64,000 bases of DNA, taken from contig CP123443.1 in assembly GCA_029867005.1 (NCBI GenBank), forward strand, positions 2,418,001 to 2,482,000. Reading direction: 5' to 3'. Below, one piece after another: positions 35,587 to 44,914 of the stretch; the first letter of the stretch is position 1; each line of letters opens with the position of its first letter. The notes under the pieces are model-generated. The model saw nothing but the letters and a program-made list of their open reading frames with translations. It searched no databases and was not told where the DNA came from. Origin of the DNA: Candidatus Haliotispira prima. Its GTDB lineage: Bacteria; Spirochaetota; Spirochaetia; SP-2023. A program made the position numbers and the translations under genes.

Positions 35587-36801
35587 CTATAAGGCAGCAA
35601 AACCCTGTTCCAGTCCACAAATCAGCCTTTCCGGCTCTTCGAGCCCGACCGAAAAGCGCAGTAAACCATAGCGAATACCCGCCGCCGCACGGGCCTCCTC
35701 ACTCATATCAATGTGCGTCATGGTCGATGGATGAGAAATCAGACTGGAAACCCCGCCTAAAGAAACCGCAAACGAAGCGGCCTTCTGGGCATAGATAAAA
35801 GTTTTCAGTTCCTCCGCCGTGGTATCCGCACCGGTCTTTTGTCCGCCCCTGCCACGCAATTCAAAGCTCAACATGCCGCCAAAGCCGGCGAACTGGCGCA
35901 CAGCCAGTTCGTGCCCGACGTGACTCTCCAGCCCAGGATAAAAGACTTGATCCACCTTAGGGTGACCGGCCAGAAATTCGGCTACCTGACCGGCACTCTC
36001 CTGCTCTCGCCTTATGCGCAACGGTAAAGTGTGCAGGCCCCGAGTGGTCAACCATGCATCAAAAGCCGCAGCACCCAGGCCCATAGTCTTCACCCACCAG
36101 TCCAGCTCATCGTGCAAATCCGGTTCCCGGCAAATGATCGCACCCCCGATTAAATCTGTATGACCATTAATATATTTGGTGGTGGAATGCCAGACCAGAT
36201 CCACCCCCAAGCTCAACGGCCGAAAATTCACCGGACTGAGCATGGTATTGTCCACCGCGACGACGGGCCTGCGGCCCTGCGCATCGCGCGTCTTGGCCAC
36301 CGCCTCAATCCAGGCGCGAACGTCACAGACCCCAAGCAAGGGGTTTGAAGGTGTTTCCAGCAGCACCAAACGCGGCTGTAGGGCCATGGCCCGCTCGGCA
36401 ACCGCCGGATCCGGGCTGTTGATGTCACAACAATGCAGGCGGAATAAACCTCGCGGAGCCAAAGCATCGAGGAAACGCTGGGTACCGCCGTAGGCATCGT
36501 GCCCACTAACCACCCAATCCCCCGGTTGTACCAGTTGCAGTATCAGATTCAGGGCCGCCATGCCCGAGGCCGTAATAATGCCTTTGCCACAGCCGCCTTC
36601 CATCTCCGAGAGGGCCTCCGCCAGATGACTGCGATTGGGATGAGAAACCCGGGCATACTCGTGCTCACCCTCCACTCCAAAATCAGCCATGCGGTAGATC
36701 GAAGAAGTGTAGATCGGGGCCACCACGGCCTTGTGCTGACTCTCTCGATCTACTCCTGCCAAGGCGCAGATGCTATCGTGCGAAATTTTCTTTGTTTCCA
36801 T
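35587..36801 (-). CDS. Cystathionine gamma-synthase-type PLP enzyme
   Basis: A 404-residue fold-type I PLP enzyme of the Cys/Met metabolism family (cystathionine gamma-synthase, gamma-lyase, O-acylhomoserine sulfhydrylase). Family features: APIYTSSIYR at the N-terminus, SGMAALNLILQLVQPGD for the cofactor phosphate, VDNTMLSPVNFRPLSLGVD, and the PLP lysine in HSTTKYINGHTDLIGG. The C-terminus has the LGGVSSLISHPSTMTH block. The exact reaction (trans-sulfuration or direct sulfhydrylation) cannot be settled by eye. It could work with the serine acetyltransferase at 55 kb in sulfur amino-acid synthesis. It stands between the Maf gene and the alpha-oxoamine synthase gene on the same strand. Confidence 0.88.
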   Translation of the reverse strand: METKKISHDSICALAGVDRESQHKAVVAPIYTSSIYRMADFGVEGEHEYARVSHPNRSHLAEALSEMEGGCGKGIITASGMAALNLILQLVQPGDWVVSGHDAYGGTQRFLDALAPRGLFRLHCCDINSPDPAVAERAMALQPRLVLLETPSNPLLGVCDVRAWIEAVAKTRDAQGRRPVVAVDNTMLSPVNFRPLSLGVDLVWHSTTKYINGHTDLIGGAIICREPDLHDELDWWVKTMGLGAAAFDAWLTTRGLHTLPLRIRREQESAGQVAEFLAGHPKVDQVFYPGLESHVGHELAVRQFAGFGGMLSFELRGRGGQKTGADTTAEELKTFIYAQKAASFAVSLGGVSSLISHPSTMTHIDMSEEARAAAGIRYGLLRFSVGLEEPERLICGLEQGFAAL

Positions 36802-36938
36802 AAGGTCGCTGCTTGTTCTCTCAAACTCTATTCACATCAGAACGGGCAAACACAGACCCCAAACACCGGGCGTTGCGAGTCCGACTACACGGCCTGTTAG
36901 CCAACTCAGTTAAGTATCTCTGTTCGGAATCCCGGGAC

Positions 36939-38210
36939 TCACTTCCCCACCGTGCCCAAACCCTTGGCAATGACATCTTCAATGATGTTCAGGGCCTGAT
37001 CGATCTCTTCCTTATTCAACTGCGAAGATACCGAAATACGAAAACGTCGCTCGTGCGCCGGCACAGCCGGATAGTCCACCGGTTGAAGAAACAGCCCCCG
37101 AGCCTGTACTTGACTGGCCATCTCCAGCAACATATCACCCGAAGAACCGATGATAATGGGAATAACCTGAGATTCCGCAAGTCCCAAATTCAGGTTCAGA
37201 GCCTCCAAGCCCTTGCGAAAATAGTGCGTGTTCTGCCAGAGCTTGTCGCGCAGCGTGGAGTCACGGGTTGCGACCTCCAAGGCCTTGAGCAGGCCGCCGA
37301 CTATCGGCGGCGCAATGGCGCAGGAAAAATTCCACGGCGAAGAGTAGCCCTTCAGGTAGTCAATAAGTCCCTGATTGGAGCAGATAAACCCCCCTACCCC
37401 GCCAAACGACTTACTCAGAGTGCCGAAGCTGACACCCACTTTGTCTTCCAGACCAAAGTGTTCACCGACACCGCGCCCGTGCTCACCAAAGATCAGAGAC
37501 GAGTGGGCCTCATCCAAAAACAACCCGGCATTGTAACTTTCACACAGCGCACTGACCTCGGGTAATTTGACCAGGTCGCCGTCCATCGAATAGACCCCTT
37601 CAACCAATACCAGTTTGCGCTTACCTTGGTGTTTTTCCAGCAACGCCTCCAGACCCTTCATGTTGTTGTGCGGGAAAAAGGCCATCTTGGCCCCGGACAG
37701 CGTCACCCCATCGACAATGCTGCGATGGATTTTTTCGTCCATAATGGCGATGTCACCCTTGCGCAGTATACCCTGAATGGCACCTACGTTGCCCCCGAAA
37801 CCACTGGAATACAACAGGCAGCCTTCTTTTTCCTTAAACGCAGCCAACTTGTCTGCCAGCTCGGCATGCAGATCGAAGGTACCCGAGAGCAACGGTGCAC
37901 CCGAAGCACCCATGCCGTACTTGTCCAGAGTCTCTTTACAGGCTTGGATCACTTCGGGATGGGTGGAGAGACCCAGATAGTTGTACGATGTCAGGTTGAT
38001 GATATCGCGCTCTTTACCGTCAAAATTATTGCGCACCCGACTTTTAGCCTTGGGAGCTGTCAGCAACTGCTGTTCAAAAAAACTAAACGCGCTGCGAACC
38101 TTTGAATGGGAGAGCCACTGCTTGAAATCTTCCGGCGGCTGCAATACATCCGGGTTATCGTTGTAATGAAAATCTGCGAGGCTGAAGCTCAGCAGTTGGT
38201 CTTCTTTCAT
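36939..38210 (-). CDS. Alpha-oxoamine synthase (KBL/AONS/SPT family)
   Basis: A 423-residue PLP enzyme that condenses an amino acid with an acyl thioester, releasing CO2. Family motifs: NYLGLSTHPEV, GMGASGAPLLSGT, VEGVYSMDGDLVKLPEV, LDEAHSSLIFGEHGRG, and the PLP lysine in FGTLSKSFGGVGGF. Relatives include glycine C-acetyltransferase, 8-amino-7-oxononanoate synthase and serine palmitoyltransferase. An extra N-terminal segment (1-60) precedes the catalytic fold. Its neighbours upstream, an acyl carrier protein, an SDR reductase and a PksI-like hydratase, suggest that its acyl donor is carried on ACP, as in some serine palmitoyltransferases and secondary pathways. A terminator separates it from the ACP gene, so it may be transcribed separately. 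Confidence 0.85.
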   Translation of the reverse strand: MKEDQLLSFSLADFHYNDNPDVLQPPEDFKQWLSHSKVRSAFSFFEQQLLTAPKAKSRVRNNFDGKERDIINLTSYNYLGLSTHPEVIQACKETLDKYGMGASGAPLLSGTFDLHAELADKLAAFKEKEGCLLYSSGFGGNVGAIQGILRKGDIAIMDEKIHRSIVDGVTLSGAKMAFFPHNNMKGLEALLEKHQGKRKLVLVEGVYSMDGDLVKLPEVSALCESYNAGLFLDEAHSSLIFGEHGRGVGEHFGLEDKVGVSFGTLSKSFGGVGGFICSNQGLIDYLKGYSSPWNFSCAIAPPIVGGLLKALEVATRDSTLRDKLWQNTHYFRKGLEALNLNLGLAESQVIPIIIGSSGDMLLEMASQVQARGLFLQPVDYPAVPAHERRFRISVSSQLNKEEIDQALNIIEDVIAKGLGTVGK

Positions 38211-38212
38211 AA

Positions 38213-38345
38213 ATTTTACCTTTACCCTTATCCTTATCTTTGCCTTTATCTTTACCCTTATTCTTTACCTTTACTCTGCCCCTTGCTCCGGCCCTGACTC
38301 TCGCCATTGCCTTTATTCTCGCTCCCACCCTAACCGTTACCCTTA
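38213..38345. repeat. Degenerate hexamer-like pyrimidine/purine tract
   Basis: About 130 bp of loosely repeated units of the type CTTTAC/CCTTAT (plus strand), immediately upstream of the alpha-oxoamine synthase start. On the minus-strand transcript it is a purine-rich, Shine-Dalgarno-like leader. It is degenerate and its length could vary. Confidence 0.6.
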
Positions 38346-38580
38346 ACCTTGCAGGCCGAAGTCCGGTTTCTGTTTATAACGAAACCAAAAGGAAGAAAGG
38401 CCGGGCAATAAACGAAGTCTGTAATATTCCTGCCGGAACCCGGAAGACTTGGCCGTTCCTGACAACAAAATGCACCGGCGACTCTACTCCGAATTTCGCT
38501 GTGACAGTACCCGGAACTATAGCGAAAACACTTTAACGGGGCAAATTCAGACGCTTTCCGACACACTCAAACTTTTGTAC

Positions 38581-38614
38581 AAAAAAAAAGAAGCACCTCA
38601 AAATGAGATGCTTC
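38581..38614 (-). terminator. Rho-independent terminator after the acyl carrier protein gene
   Basis: Arms 38590-38600 and 38604-38614 pair over 11 bp (one G-T) around a three-base loop, with nine consecutive U on the minus-strand transcript. It starts 22 bp past the acyl carrier protein stop. Confidence 0.9.
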
Positions 38615-38636
38615 CGAAAAGACAGGCAATTACAGA

Positions 38637-38882
38637 CTAGGAATTTGCCACTTCCACAAATTTGTCGGCAAGTTGGTCAATAGTCGTAATATCGGCAAGT
38701 TCCGCACGAGGCACCTTGATCTTCAATTCGCGCATGGTACAGGAAACCACTTCAATGATGTCCAAGCTGTTTGCTCCGTAGTCTTTCATAGACTTATTGG
38801 GGTCAATATCTTCGATGTTGACATCATCCAAATTATCTACAATCTGCTCTTTAATCACAGCAATGATTTTTTCTTTCGTCAT
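38637..38882 (-). CDS. Acyl carrier protein
   Basis: An 81-residue ACP. The phosphopantetheine attachment site is Ser39 in GANSLD (the canonical DSLD motif has a preceding Gly-Ala-Asn here). Helix II (LDIIEVVSCTMRELKIKV) and the remaining helices are standard. AAGGAG lies six bases before the ATG. Fatty-acid-type ACPs usually read GADSLD; the Asn here and the PksI-like and alpha-oxoamine synthase neighbours suggest a dedicated carrier rather than the housekeeping AcpP. It is followed by a strong terminator. Confidence 0.93.
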   Translation of the reverse strand: MTKEKIIAVIKEQIVDNLDDVNIEDIDPNKSMKDYGANSLDIIEVVSCTMRELKIKVPRAELADITTIDQLADKFVEVANS

Positions 38883-39005
38883 AAGTTACTCCTTGTAAAG
38901 GTTCAGTTTCTTAAAATGTATCCGTTCTAAACTCTTGGTAGAACACGGCACTCAACATTCTGAAACAATTAATGCTAATATCAAACTGTGGGCGACAGGA
39001 GAACT

Positions 39006-39830
39006 CTAAATCCGGTCCGGGGAGTCCCGGTTGCGCAGGAAGCTGAAACGGTTCATGAGATTATCCTGAAATGGCAAACCGTGGTCAACCTGAAGCAATT
39101 GACCATTCAACGCGTCAAACAGACCGGAGCACATAGCAAACAATACGCGCCCGCAGTCGTCCGGCACCAATTGGCAATCCGGGTTTACGCCGTTTTCCTT
39201 GGAAAACTCAAAAAACTCATCGCCAAAAATGAATTCAAAGGACTCCGTTTTGACGGTGCCAAAGCGCACCACATTGACGCTGGAGCCTTCCTTTCGCAGG
39301 TGCACCGCCAAGTAGCGACCAAAAAACTCCAACATGGCCTTAGAGGCCGCGACAAAATCGTAGCCGGGATAGTAGTGGTCGGGGCCATCGCTGGACACGC
39401 CCAGAACGTAACGGGGGTACTTGCCAAATTGCTTTTTGGCCTTCCGACAGTAATCAATCATCGGCCAGGAACTATAATCTAAGGTCTTGTACAGCGAACG
39501 CTTTTTGTAATCATCCAAGCTATCCGTCTTCAAGGCAAAACCCACATTGCTGATGAATACGTCCAGATAATCACAGTACTTGGCAATTTCAGCCATCACT
39601 TCTTCGGTCTCTTCCTCGCGCGAGACATCAGCCTGAATAAAGATGGGAGCCTTGGCTTTCAGTTCTGTGCTGAATTCCCGCTCAATCGCATCCATGTCAG
39701 CAGAGCCCCACTTGTAAGTGAGGTAGACCTGGGCCCCCGCCTGACCAAAATATTTCGCAGCTCCCAAACCGATGCCTTTGGTTCCGCCGGTAATCAAAAC
39801 ATTCTTGCCCTGCATATTGATGGTAAACAT
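39006..39830 (-). CDS. SDR oxidoreductase, enoyl-reductase-like
   Basis: A 274-residue short-chain dehydrogenase. The nucleotide-binding motif is TGGTKGIG (14-21), followed by an F-I-S-N-V-G strand that replaces the usual NNAG. The catalytic pair appears as Y157-x6-K164, the spacing of FabI/FabL enoyl-ACP reductases and not the Y-x3-K of ordinary ketoreductases. A Met/Phe-rich C-terminus (GDEFFEFSKENGV and beyond) is unusual. Between the PksI-like hydratase and the ACP gene it probably reduces a 2-enoyl thioester on the neighbouring ACP, although a ketoreductase role is possible. Confidence 0.82.
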   Translation of the reverse strand: MFTINMQGKNVLITGGTKGIGLGAAKYFGQAGAQVYLTYKWGSADMDAIEREFSTELKAKAPIFIQADVSREEETEEVMAEIAKYCDYLDVFISNVGFALKTDSLDDYKKRSLYKTLDYSSWPMIDYCRKAKKQFGKYPRYVLGVSSDGPDHYYPGYDFVAASKAMLEFFGRYLAVHLRKEGSSVNVVRFGTVKTESFEFIFGDEFFEFSKENGVNPDCQLVPDDCGRVLFAMCSGLFDALNGQLLQVDHGLPFQDNLMNRFSFLRNRDSPDRI

Positions 39831-40146
39831 TGTATGCTCCTCCGTTGTGACTCTATCGCCGGTCTTGGTCTTGGGGTTTCAGGTACAGCCTCCGGAGTGC
39901 TTGGTCCTTGGCACTTGGTTCCCGGCTCTTAGTATTTCCTGAAAGGTCTTCCCCGTATACCCAAACGCCGGTTAATCCCGAGATTTCGGCTTTTTCAACG
40001 CCTCGGTTGTATAGCACCCGGATAGTCTTGGTTTTTTGCCATCTTCCCGGCCACACTCGGTATTCCCCGGACGAACGAACCTCAACCTAACACTATTTCA
40101 TTACTATCAAATGTTTTGATTCAAACATTACGAATGAAGATTCGGC
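39831..40146. other. Intergenic, SDR to PksI-like gene
   Basis: About 315 bp on the same strand as both neighbours; no coding frame, RNA or hairpin that I would defend. Confidence 0.45.
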
Positions 40147-40890
40147 CTAATTCCCCGCATAAAATTCTCGGATGATCGACTGGGTTTCAGGTAAATGGAA
40201 CGAGATTTTGTGCATCAGGTCTTCCTGTAAACGGGCCTCGACCACCAGTTTCTTCTTGACGGCACCAAGGCTGTGTTTCAACAGGTAGAGACTTTCTCCG
40301 GGTTTTTCAGCCATCTGGGCGGCAATGTCTTCGGCCTTGGGCAGGACTTCGACCTTGGGCAGAATGTAGTTGATATTGCTACCCTTTCCGGCCAATTCAC
40401 TGCCTTTAAAACGTTTACCGGTATACATCATTTCGGCGGCCACATAGGGTCCCATCAGTTGAGGCAGCAACGTGGTGGTCGCCATGCCCGGGGTAAAGCC
40501 CATATTCATAAACACCGCGCCATAACGGCTCTCCCGAGCCGCCAGCACGATGTCGCAGGCCGCACCCATGACCAAGCCACCACCCATGGCATGGCCCTCC
40601 ATTGCAGCGATAATAGGGAAAGGTGCCGCCACCATCAGGTCGGTAATAATCAGGTCATCCACCGTGATCCGGCCTTTTGTCAAACCAATCAGAGTATCTT
40701 TCGCGCCGCCGGCGCAAAATACATCGCTGCGGCCCTGGATGACCACTACTTTGGGGCGCAGCTCTTTGCACAGATACCGCCACTTTCCAATAAAGCAGCG
40801 CACAAAATCCTCGGTGAAGATATTCGGCCCTTCGGTACTATCCATACGGAAGATGGTGTAGCCCGCCTCTTTTTCAATCAATTCGATCAC
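40147..40890 (-). CDS. Enoyl-CoA hydratase/isomerase, PksI-like
   Basis: A 247-residue crotonase-fold protein. It begins with VELIE-type sequence, as does PksI of bacillaene synthesis. Further resemblance to the decarboxylating ECH2 group lies in the oxyanion-hole loops (SDVFCAGGAKDTL and AAMEGHAMGGGLVMGA), in YGAVFMNMGFTPGMATT, and in the LPKAEDIAAQMAEKPGESLY helix. ECH2 proteins finish beta-branching in polyketide lines, but here no HMG-synthase, decarboxylase or PKS gene is near. With the adjacent SDR and ACP it could process a branched or unsaturated acyl-ACP. I prefer the GTG at 40890, which starts at the conserved residues; a TTG 12 codons upstream (40926) is also possible. Confidence 0.8.
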   Translation of the reverse strand: MIELIEKEAGYTIFRMDSTEGPNIFTEDFVRCFIGKWRYLCKELRPKVVVIQGRSDVFCAGGAKDTLIGLTKGRITVDDLIITDLMVAAPFPIIAAMEGHAMGGGLVMGAACDIVLAARESRYGAVFMNMGFTPGMATTTLLPQLMGPYVAAEMMYTGKRFKGSELAGKGSNINYILPKVEVLPKAEDIAAQMAEKPGESLYLLKHSLGAVKKKLVVEARLQEDLMHKISFHLPETQSIIREFYAGN

Positions 40891-40926
40891 GGCCGAAACT
40901 CTACGAAAAATATGGCACGACGGCAA

Positions 40927-41642
40927 GGGGTTGAATACTCATAATTTCACTTATGATTATCCCAAAAGAGGATCTCCGGACACTTCGGCCGAATCATATC
41001 AGAACAGGTTTTTCGCAAATCCGGAGCCAACCAAAAGCGATTAAAGAGCAACCAAAAGTGACCAAAATCCGGCGCAAAACAGCGCAAAGTCCCAAAGAAT
41101 CGCACTGCTGTGCCAAGAATGTCAAGAATGTCAGGAATGCCAAAAATGTCAAAATATATTGGAAAATTCCAATCTTAGAAATGAAGATGGAGAGTCGTCT
41201 TTTACCGAATGAGAGATAAACTAATGTAAAACAGATAATTATCACAACTGGAAACCGGCTAAAGTACCGGTAAAGTTAAAATTTCCAGGGAACGAACTAC
41301 CTTTCTAAAATTTCCATATCATCTTTTTAGTAAGAAAAAATTGGAAGATACGTATTTTATAGAATCGAATAATTACAGAAAGTTTTCCGGCGGCAGGAAT
41401 GTCCGAGGCAGGAATAGCCTGAGTAGAAATGACCTGAGTAGGAATGGCTACGGGCAAAACCCGGTGATTCTTGCGCCTTATTACCCAATTGGATAGCTAA
41501 AGTGTAAGACTAAAATGCAAGGCTAAAGTACAAGGCCAAACCGATTCAAACCGTACACACGGTCTGAAAAAATCGCTAGAATCCAAGACTTAGCCGGTGC
41601 CAGCCCAAAAGTCTCAACAAATTCGACAAACAACAAGAATCC
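40927..41642. other. Intergenic before the lipid kinase gene
   Basis: About 715 bp without a supportable gene. It contains imperfect tandem repeats of AATGTCAAG-like 9-mers (about 41115-41155), repeats of the GGAATG/GAGTAG type (41390-41450), and an isolated GATAATTATC palindrome near 41233. No RNA gene is seen. Confidence 0.45.
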
Positions 41643-42599
41643 GTGAAAACCAAAATCATCTATAACCCCAAAAGCGGTAAACGCAGCTTGCAGCCCTTGA
41701 TGAGCTATGTCATTGAGCAGCTCAGTGAAGGTGGCTGCCGCAATGTCGAAGTCTATCCGACCAGAGCTGCCGGCGATGCCACCGAAGCCGCCCGCGATGC
41801 CCATCTCAATGGCTGCGACTTAGTCATCGCTGTTGGCGGGGACGGCACTGTCAGCGAGGTGGTCAACGGTTTGGCCTCCTTTGGTCGGCCGGTTACAAAT
41901 ACCGCCAAACGTCCGATACTGGGCTACATCCCCTCCGGCACTTCTAACGACTTTGCTTCGGCCCTGTCCATCCCCACCGATGTGCGCAAAGCGGTGCGAA
42001 TTATTACGAAGGGACACCGTGCCAACATCGATATCGGCAGCATCAACGGGCAGCGCAGTTTCAATTACATTGTCGCCGCCGGGGCCTTCACCCGGCTGAC
42101 CTACACCACCCCTCACCATCTCAAACGCGTTCTGGGTGTATGGGCCTACCTCAAAGACATCTTCCGCGAAATCCCGCTGATTCAAAAACCCTTTCGCCTG
42201 CAATTGAGCATTGACGGTCAGCAGATTTCCGGCGAATACGTCATTGCTCTGGTAATCAACTCGCCAAACTTTGCCGGAATGCGCAAGGTCATCCCCCACG
42301 CCTGCATGGATGATGGGATTTTCGACATTCTGCTGCTCCCCAAAAGCAACCCTAAAGTACTTTGGTCTGCCGTCCGCAGTATGGCCATGGGTGTCAATGA
42401 GAGTACAACGGAATCCGGTATTTTGCATCTGCGCGGCAAGAAGATTTCTATTGAAGCCGAAAAACGCTTGGACTGGAACATCGACGGCGAACATGGCGGC
42501 AGGAATCCGATCAAAATTGAGTGTCAGGAAAAATACCTGCAAATGATGGTGCCTGCCATGGCCATGCACAAAGTCCTCTCTCATCAGGATCACAGCTAA
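41643..42599 (+). CDS. Diacylglycerol/lipid kinase family protein (YegS-like)
   Basis: A 318-residue lipid kinase of the DagK/YegS/BmrU fold. The nucleotide-binding GGDGT (65-69) and the opening YNPKSGK are conserved, followed by LGYIPSGTSNDFASAL. The C-terminal domain contains ISIEAEKRLDWNIDGEHGG, with the conserved D-G-E. Members phosphorylate diacylglycerol, undecaprenol or other lipids; the substrate here is not determinable. The start is GTG with no strong ribosome site. It probably acts at the inner face of the membrane. Confidence 0.88.
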   Translation: MKTKIIYNPKSGKRSLQPLMSYVIEQLSEGGCRNVEVYPTRAAGDATEAARDAHLNGCDLVIAVGGDGTVSEVVNGLASFGRPVTNTAKRPILGYIPSGTSNDFASALSIPTDVRKAVRIITKGHRANIDIGSINGQRSFNYIVAAGAFTRLTYTTPHHLKRVLGVWAYLKDIFREIPLIQKPFRLQLSIDGQQISGEYVIALVINSPNFAGMRKVIPHACMDDGIFDILLLPKSNPKVLWSAVRSMAMGVNESTTESGILHLRGKKISIEAEKRLDWNIDGEHGGRNPIKIECQEKYLQMMVPAMAMHKVLSHQDHS

Positions 42600-42940
42600 A
42601 CTCAGCTAACAGCGGCGGATCGCCGGACAGAGAGATAGGCGAAAAGGCAAAAAAGGGACTGTAAACCCTTACAAACCAGACCTACAGGCAGAAAGGCCCC
42701 CGGATCTTCCACTGGCAAAAAAATGGAAAAAACAGTAGAAAGAACGGAGCCTGACCGACTCGACAATCGCTCCGAACCACGAGAATTTTCCGCGCCGGCA
42801 AGGCCGTACAATGAAATAAGACTTCGTTGACGGTACCAGTTGACGGTACCAAAGAATTGGAAGTTGCCTGAAGCTGCCTGAAACCGCTTGCGGTTCCGCC
42901 ACAAAAATTGGAGACTCCGACAATCCGGGGGAGACTTGAT
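42600..42940. other. Intergenic before the aminopeptidase P gene
   Basis: About 340 bp with no gene, RNA or clear terminator. It carries the ribosome site GGGGGAGA for the next gene. TTGACGGTACCA occurs twice in tandem near 42826-42853. Confidence 0.4.
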
Positions 42941-44914
42941 ATGTCAAATCATACGACTGCTGAAACCGCTTTGGCCCTGTTGCGCCAAAAGATGCAGGAC
43001 AAACAACTGGACTACTACCTGGTTGGGAGTACCGACCCGCACAGCAATGAATACGTCCCCGCCCATTGGCAATACTTGGCTGAGGTTTCGGGTTTCACCG
43101 GCAGTTTAGGCTACCTTTTGGTCAGCCAAAACTTTGCCGGGCTCTGGGTCGACTCCCGCTACCACATCCAAGCCGAGCGCGAGTGTCCCGACTCAATCCG
43201 GATATTCCACGTCGGCAATCCCGGCGTACCTCCGCTCCATGAATACTGGCAGCAATGTTTGACCGCCGCAACCAAGCAGACATGCCTGGGGTTTGACGGC
43301 AGCTGTTTTTCGCACAGCAGCCTGAACAGGCTGCTGTCCATTTCCGCTTCGCTGGGTGGCCTGATTGACGGTGAAAGCCTCTGCTTGGGGGAGCTCTGGT
43401 TACCGGAAACAGAACAAGGCACACGCCTGGCACGGCCCGACAGCCCGGTATGTTCCTACAAGCCGGAATACGCCGGTCAGGGTCGCAAAGAAAAGGTGCA
43501 GCAGGTCCGTGAATTGATGGCCACCACCGGTTCCGATTACTATCCGATCCCCCTGCTGGACAACATTGCCTGGCTGCTAAATATACGTGCCGATGACATC
43601 CCCTACAATCCGGTGGCCATCAGCTACCTGATACTGGGGCAGCAGAGCGTTTGCTGGTACATTGGGGAGCACCGCATTTCCGGGGAATTGGTTGCCGAGC
43701 TGCGCTCCGACATTCCCGAGTTGGAAATAAAGCCCTACGGCGAATTTTACCGCGACTGCCGACTCTTGGCGCGGCAGCAACCCCCTGCCCGATTTCTCCT
43801 CACTCAACGCTGTAACATGATGATACTCGGCATTCTGCTCCGGGGAGGAGGAGAGCCGGAGACGCACAAGCCCAGTCAGCGAAAATTGATGCAGCCGCTT
43901 AGCGGCCCCCTCTTCCGCGACATCATCACCGATTTGAAAACCATCAAGAACCCGACGGAACAAGAGCAATTACGCAAGATCATGGCCATTGACGGTGCTG
44001 CCATTGTGGCTTTCCACAGTTGGCTGCGGCCCCGGCCGAACCGACAGAATGGCACGTCCCCGGCCCGGCAAAACATCGATTTGCAAGACCGGGAATTTGA
44101 CGAGTACCAAATCGGTCAAAAAGTTATCGAGTTCCGCTGTCAAATTGCCGGAGAGCGAGGCCGGGGCGAAAGTTTCGCCCCGATTGTCGGCTTTTGTGAC
44201 AACAGTGCCCTGCCCCATTACAGTGCGGCGGCCGAGGGCAGCCACACTATCCGGCGCAGCGGCGGCTGGATGCTGATTGACAGCGGCGGCCAGTATCTCG
44301 GCGGCACCACGGACATGACTCGCTGCTTTTCGCTGGAAGCCGACTTTGCCGCACCTCGGTTTGAATCCGGTGCGCCCTCGGAAGACCTCCGAAAGATATA
44401 TACCCTAGTACTGCGCGGCCATCTACTCCTGCAAAATTCCCGTTTTCCCCAAGGCACCCTCGGCATTCAGCTCGACACTCTGGCCCGCAGTTTCCTCTGG
44501 TCCGAGAGATTGGACTACCGGCACGGCACCGGCCACGGTGTCGGCAGCTTCCTCAATGTCCACGAAGGCCCGGCCTCCATCAGTCCCTCCCCTCTCAATG
44601 AACTGCTCAAAGCCGGAATGCTGATTTCCAATGAGCCCGGCTACTACCGGGAAGGGGCCTTTGGCATCCGCATCGAGAATCTTATGCTGGTCCAAGTCGA
44701 CGAGCAGGACCCCAACTGGCTCTGCTTTGAGCCGGTGACGGTCTTCCCCTACGAGCGGGAACTGATATGTTTGGAACAGATGACTCCGCAGGAAAAGCTT
44801 TGGGTAAACCGGTACCACGCCAACTGCCTGCAACGGGTTCTCCGCAGCGGCAAGTTGAATGAAGAGCAGGAAAATTGGCTCCGTTGGCGTTGCGCGCCGC
44901 TGGAGATATCGTGA
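42941..44914 (+). CDS. pepP: Xaa-Pro aminopeptidase (aminopeptidase P), M24 family
   Basis: A 657-residue metallopeptidase that cleaves N-terminal residues before proline. The long form has two N-terminal creatinase-like domains (about 1-320) and a pita-bread catalytic domain. Metal ligands are visible: D in LIDSGGQYLGG, D in GTTDMTRC, H in HGTGHGVGSFLNVHEGP, E in ISNEPGYYREGAFG and E in IRIENLMLV. The C-terminal extension is that of eukaryote-like long aminopeptidase P. I chose the ATG at 42941, preceded by GGGGGAGA; an upstream in-frame ATG lacks a site. Its stop overlaps the start of the M50 peptidase gene. Confidence 0.94.
   Translation: MSNHTTAETALALLRQKMQDKQLDYYLVGSTDPHSNEYVPAHWQYLAEVSGFTGSLGYLLVSQNFAGLWVDSRYHIQAERECPDSIRIFHVGNPGVPPLHEYWQQCLTAATKQTCLGFDGSCFSHSSLNRLLSISASLGGLIDGESLCLGELWLPETEQGTRLARPDSPVCSYKPEYAGQGRKEKVQQVRELMATTGSDYYPIPLLDNIAWLLNIRADDIPYNPVAISYLILGQQSVCWYIGEHRISGELVAELRSDIPELEIKPYGEFYRDCRLLARQQPPARFLLTQRCNMMILGILLRGGGEPETHKPSQRKLMQPLSGPLFRDIITDLKTIKNPTEQEQLRKIMAIDGAAIVAFHSWLRPRPNRQNGTSPARQNIDLQDREFDEYQIGQKVIEFRCQIAGERGRGESFAPIVGFCDNSALPHYSAAAEGSHTIRRSGGWMLIDSGGQYLGGTTDMTRCFSLEADFAAPRFESGAPSEDLRKIYTLVLRGHLLLQNSRFPQGTLGIQLDTLARSFLWSERLDYRHGTGHGVGSFLNVHEGPASISPSPLNELLKAGMLISNEPGYYREGAFGIRIENLMLVQVDEQDPNWLCFEPVTVFPYERELICLEQMTPQEKLWVNRYHANCLQRVLRSGKLNEEQENWLRWRCAPLEIS

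Noticed and set aside
36160-36493. Plus-strand frames opposite the cystathionine gamma-synthase-type gene
   Set aside because: They are antisense shadows of a conserved PLP enzyme.
38320-38345. Telomere-like CCCTAA/CCCTTAA repeats
   Set aside because: Only a few degenerate units occur inside a wider pyrimidine tract in the middle of a chromosome-like region.
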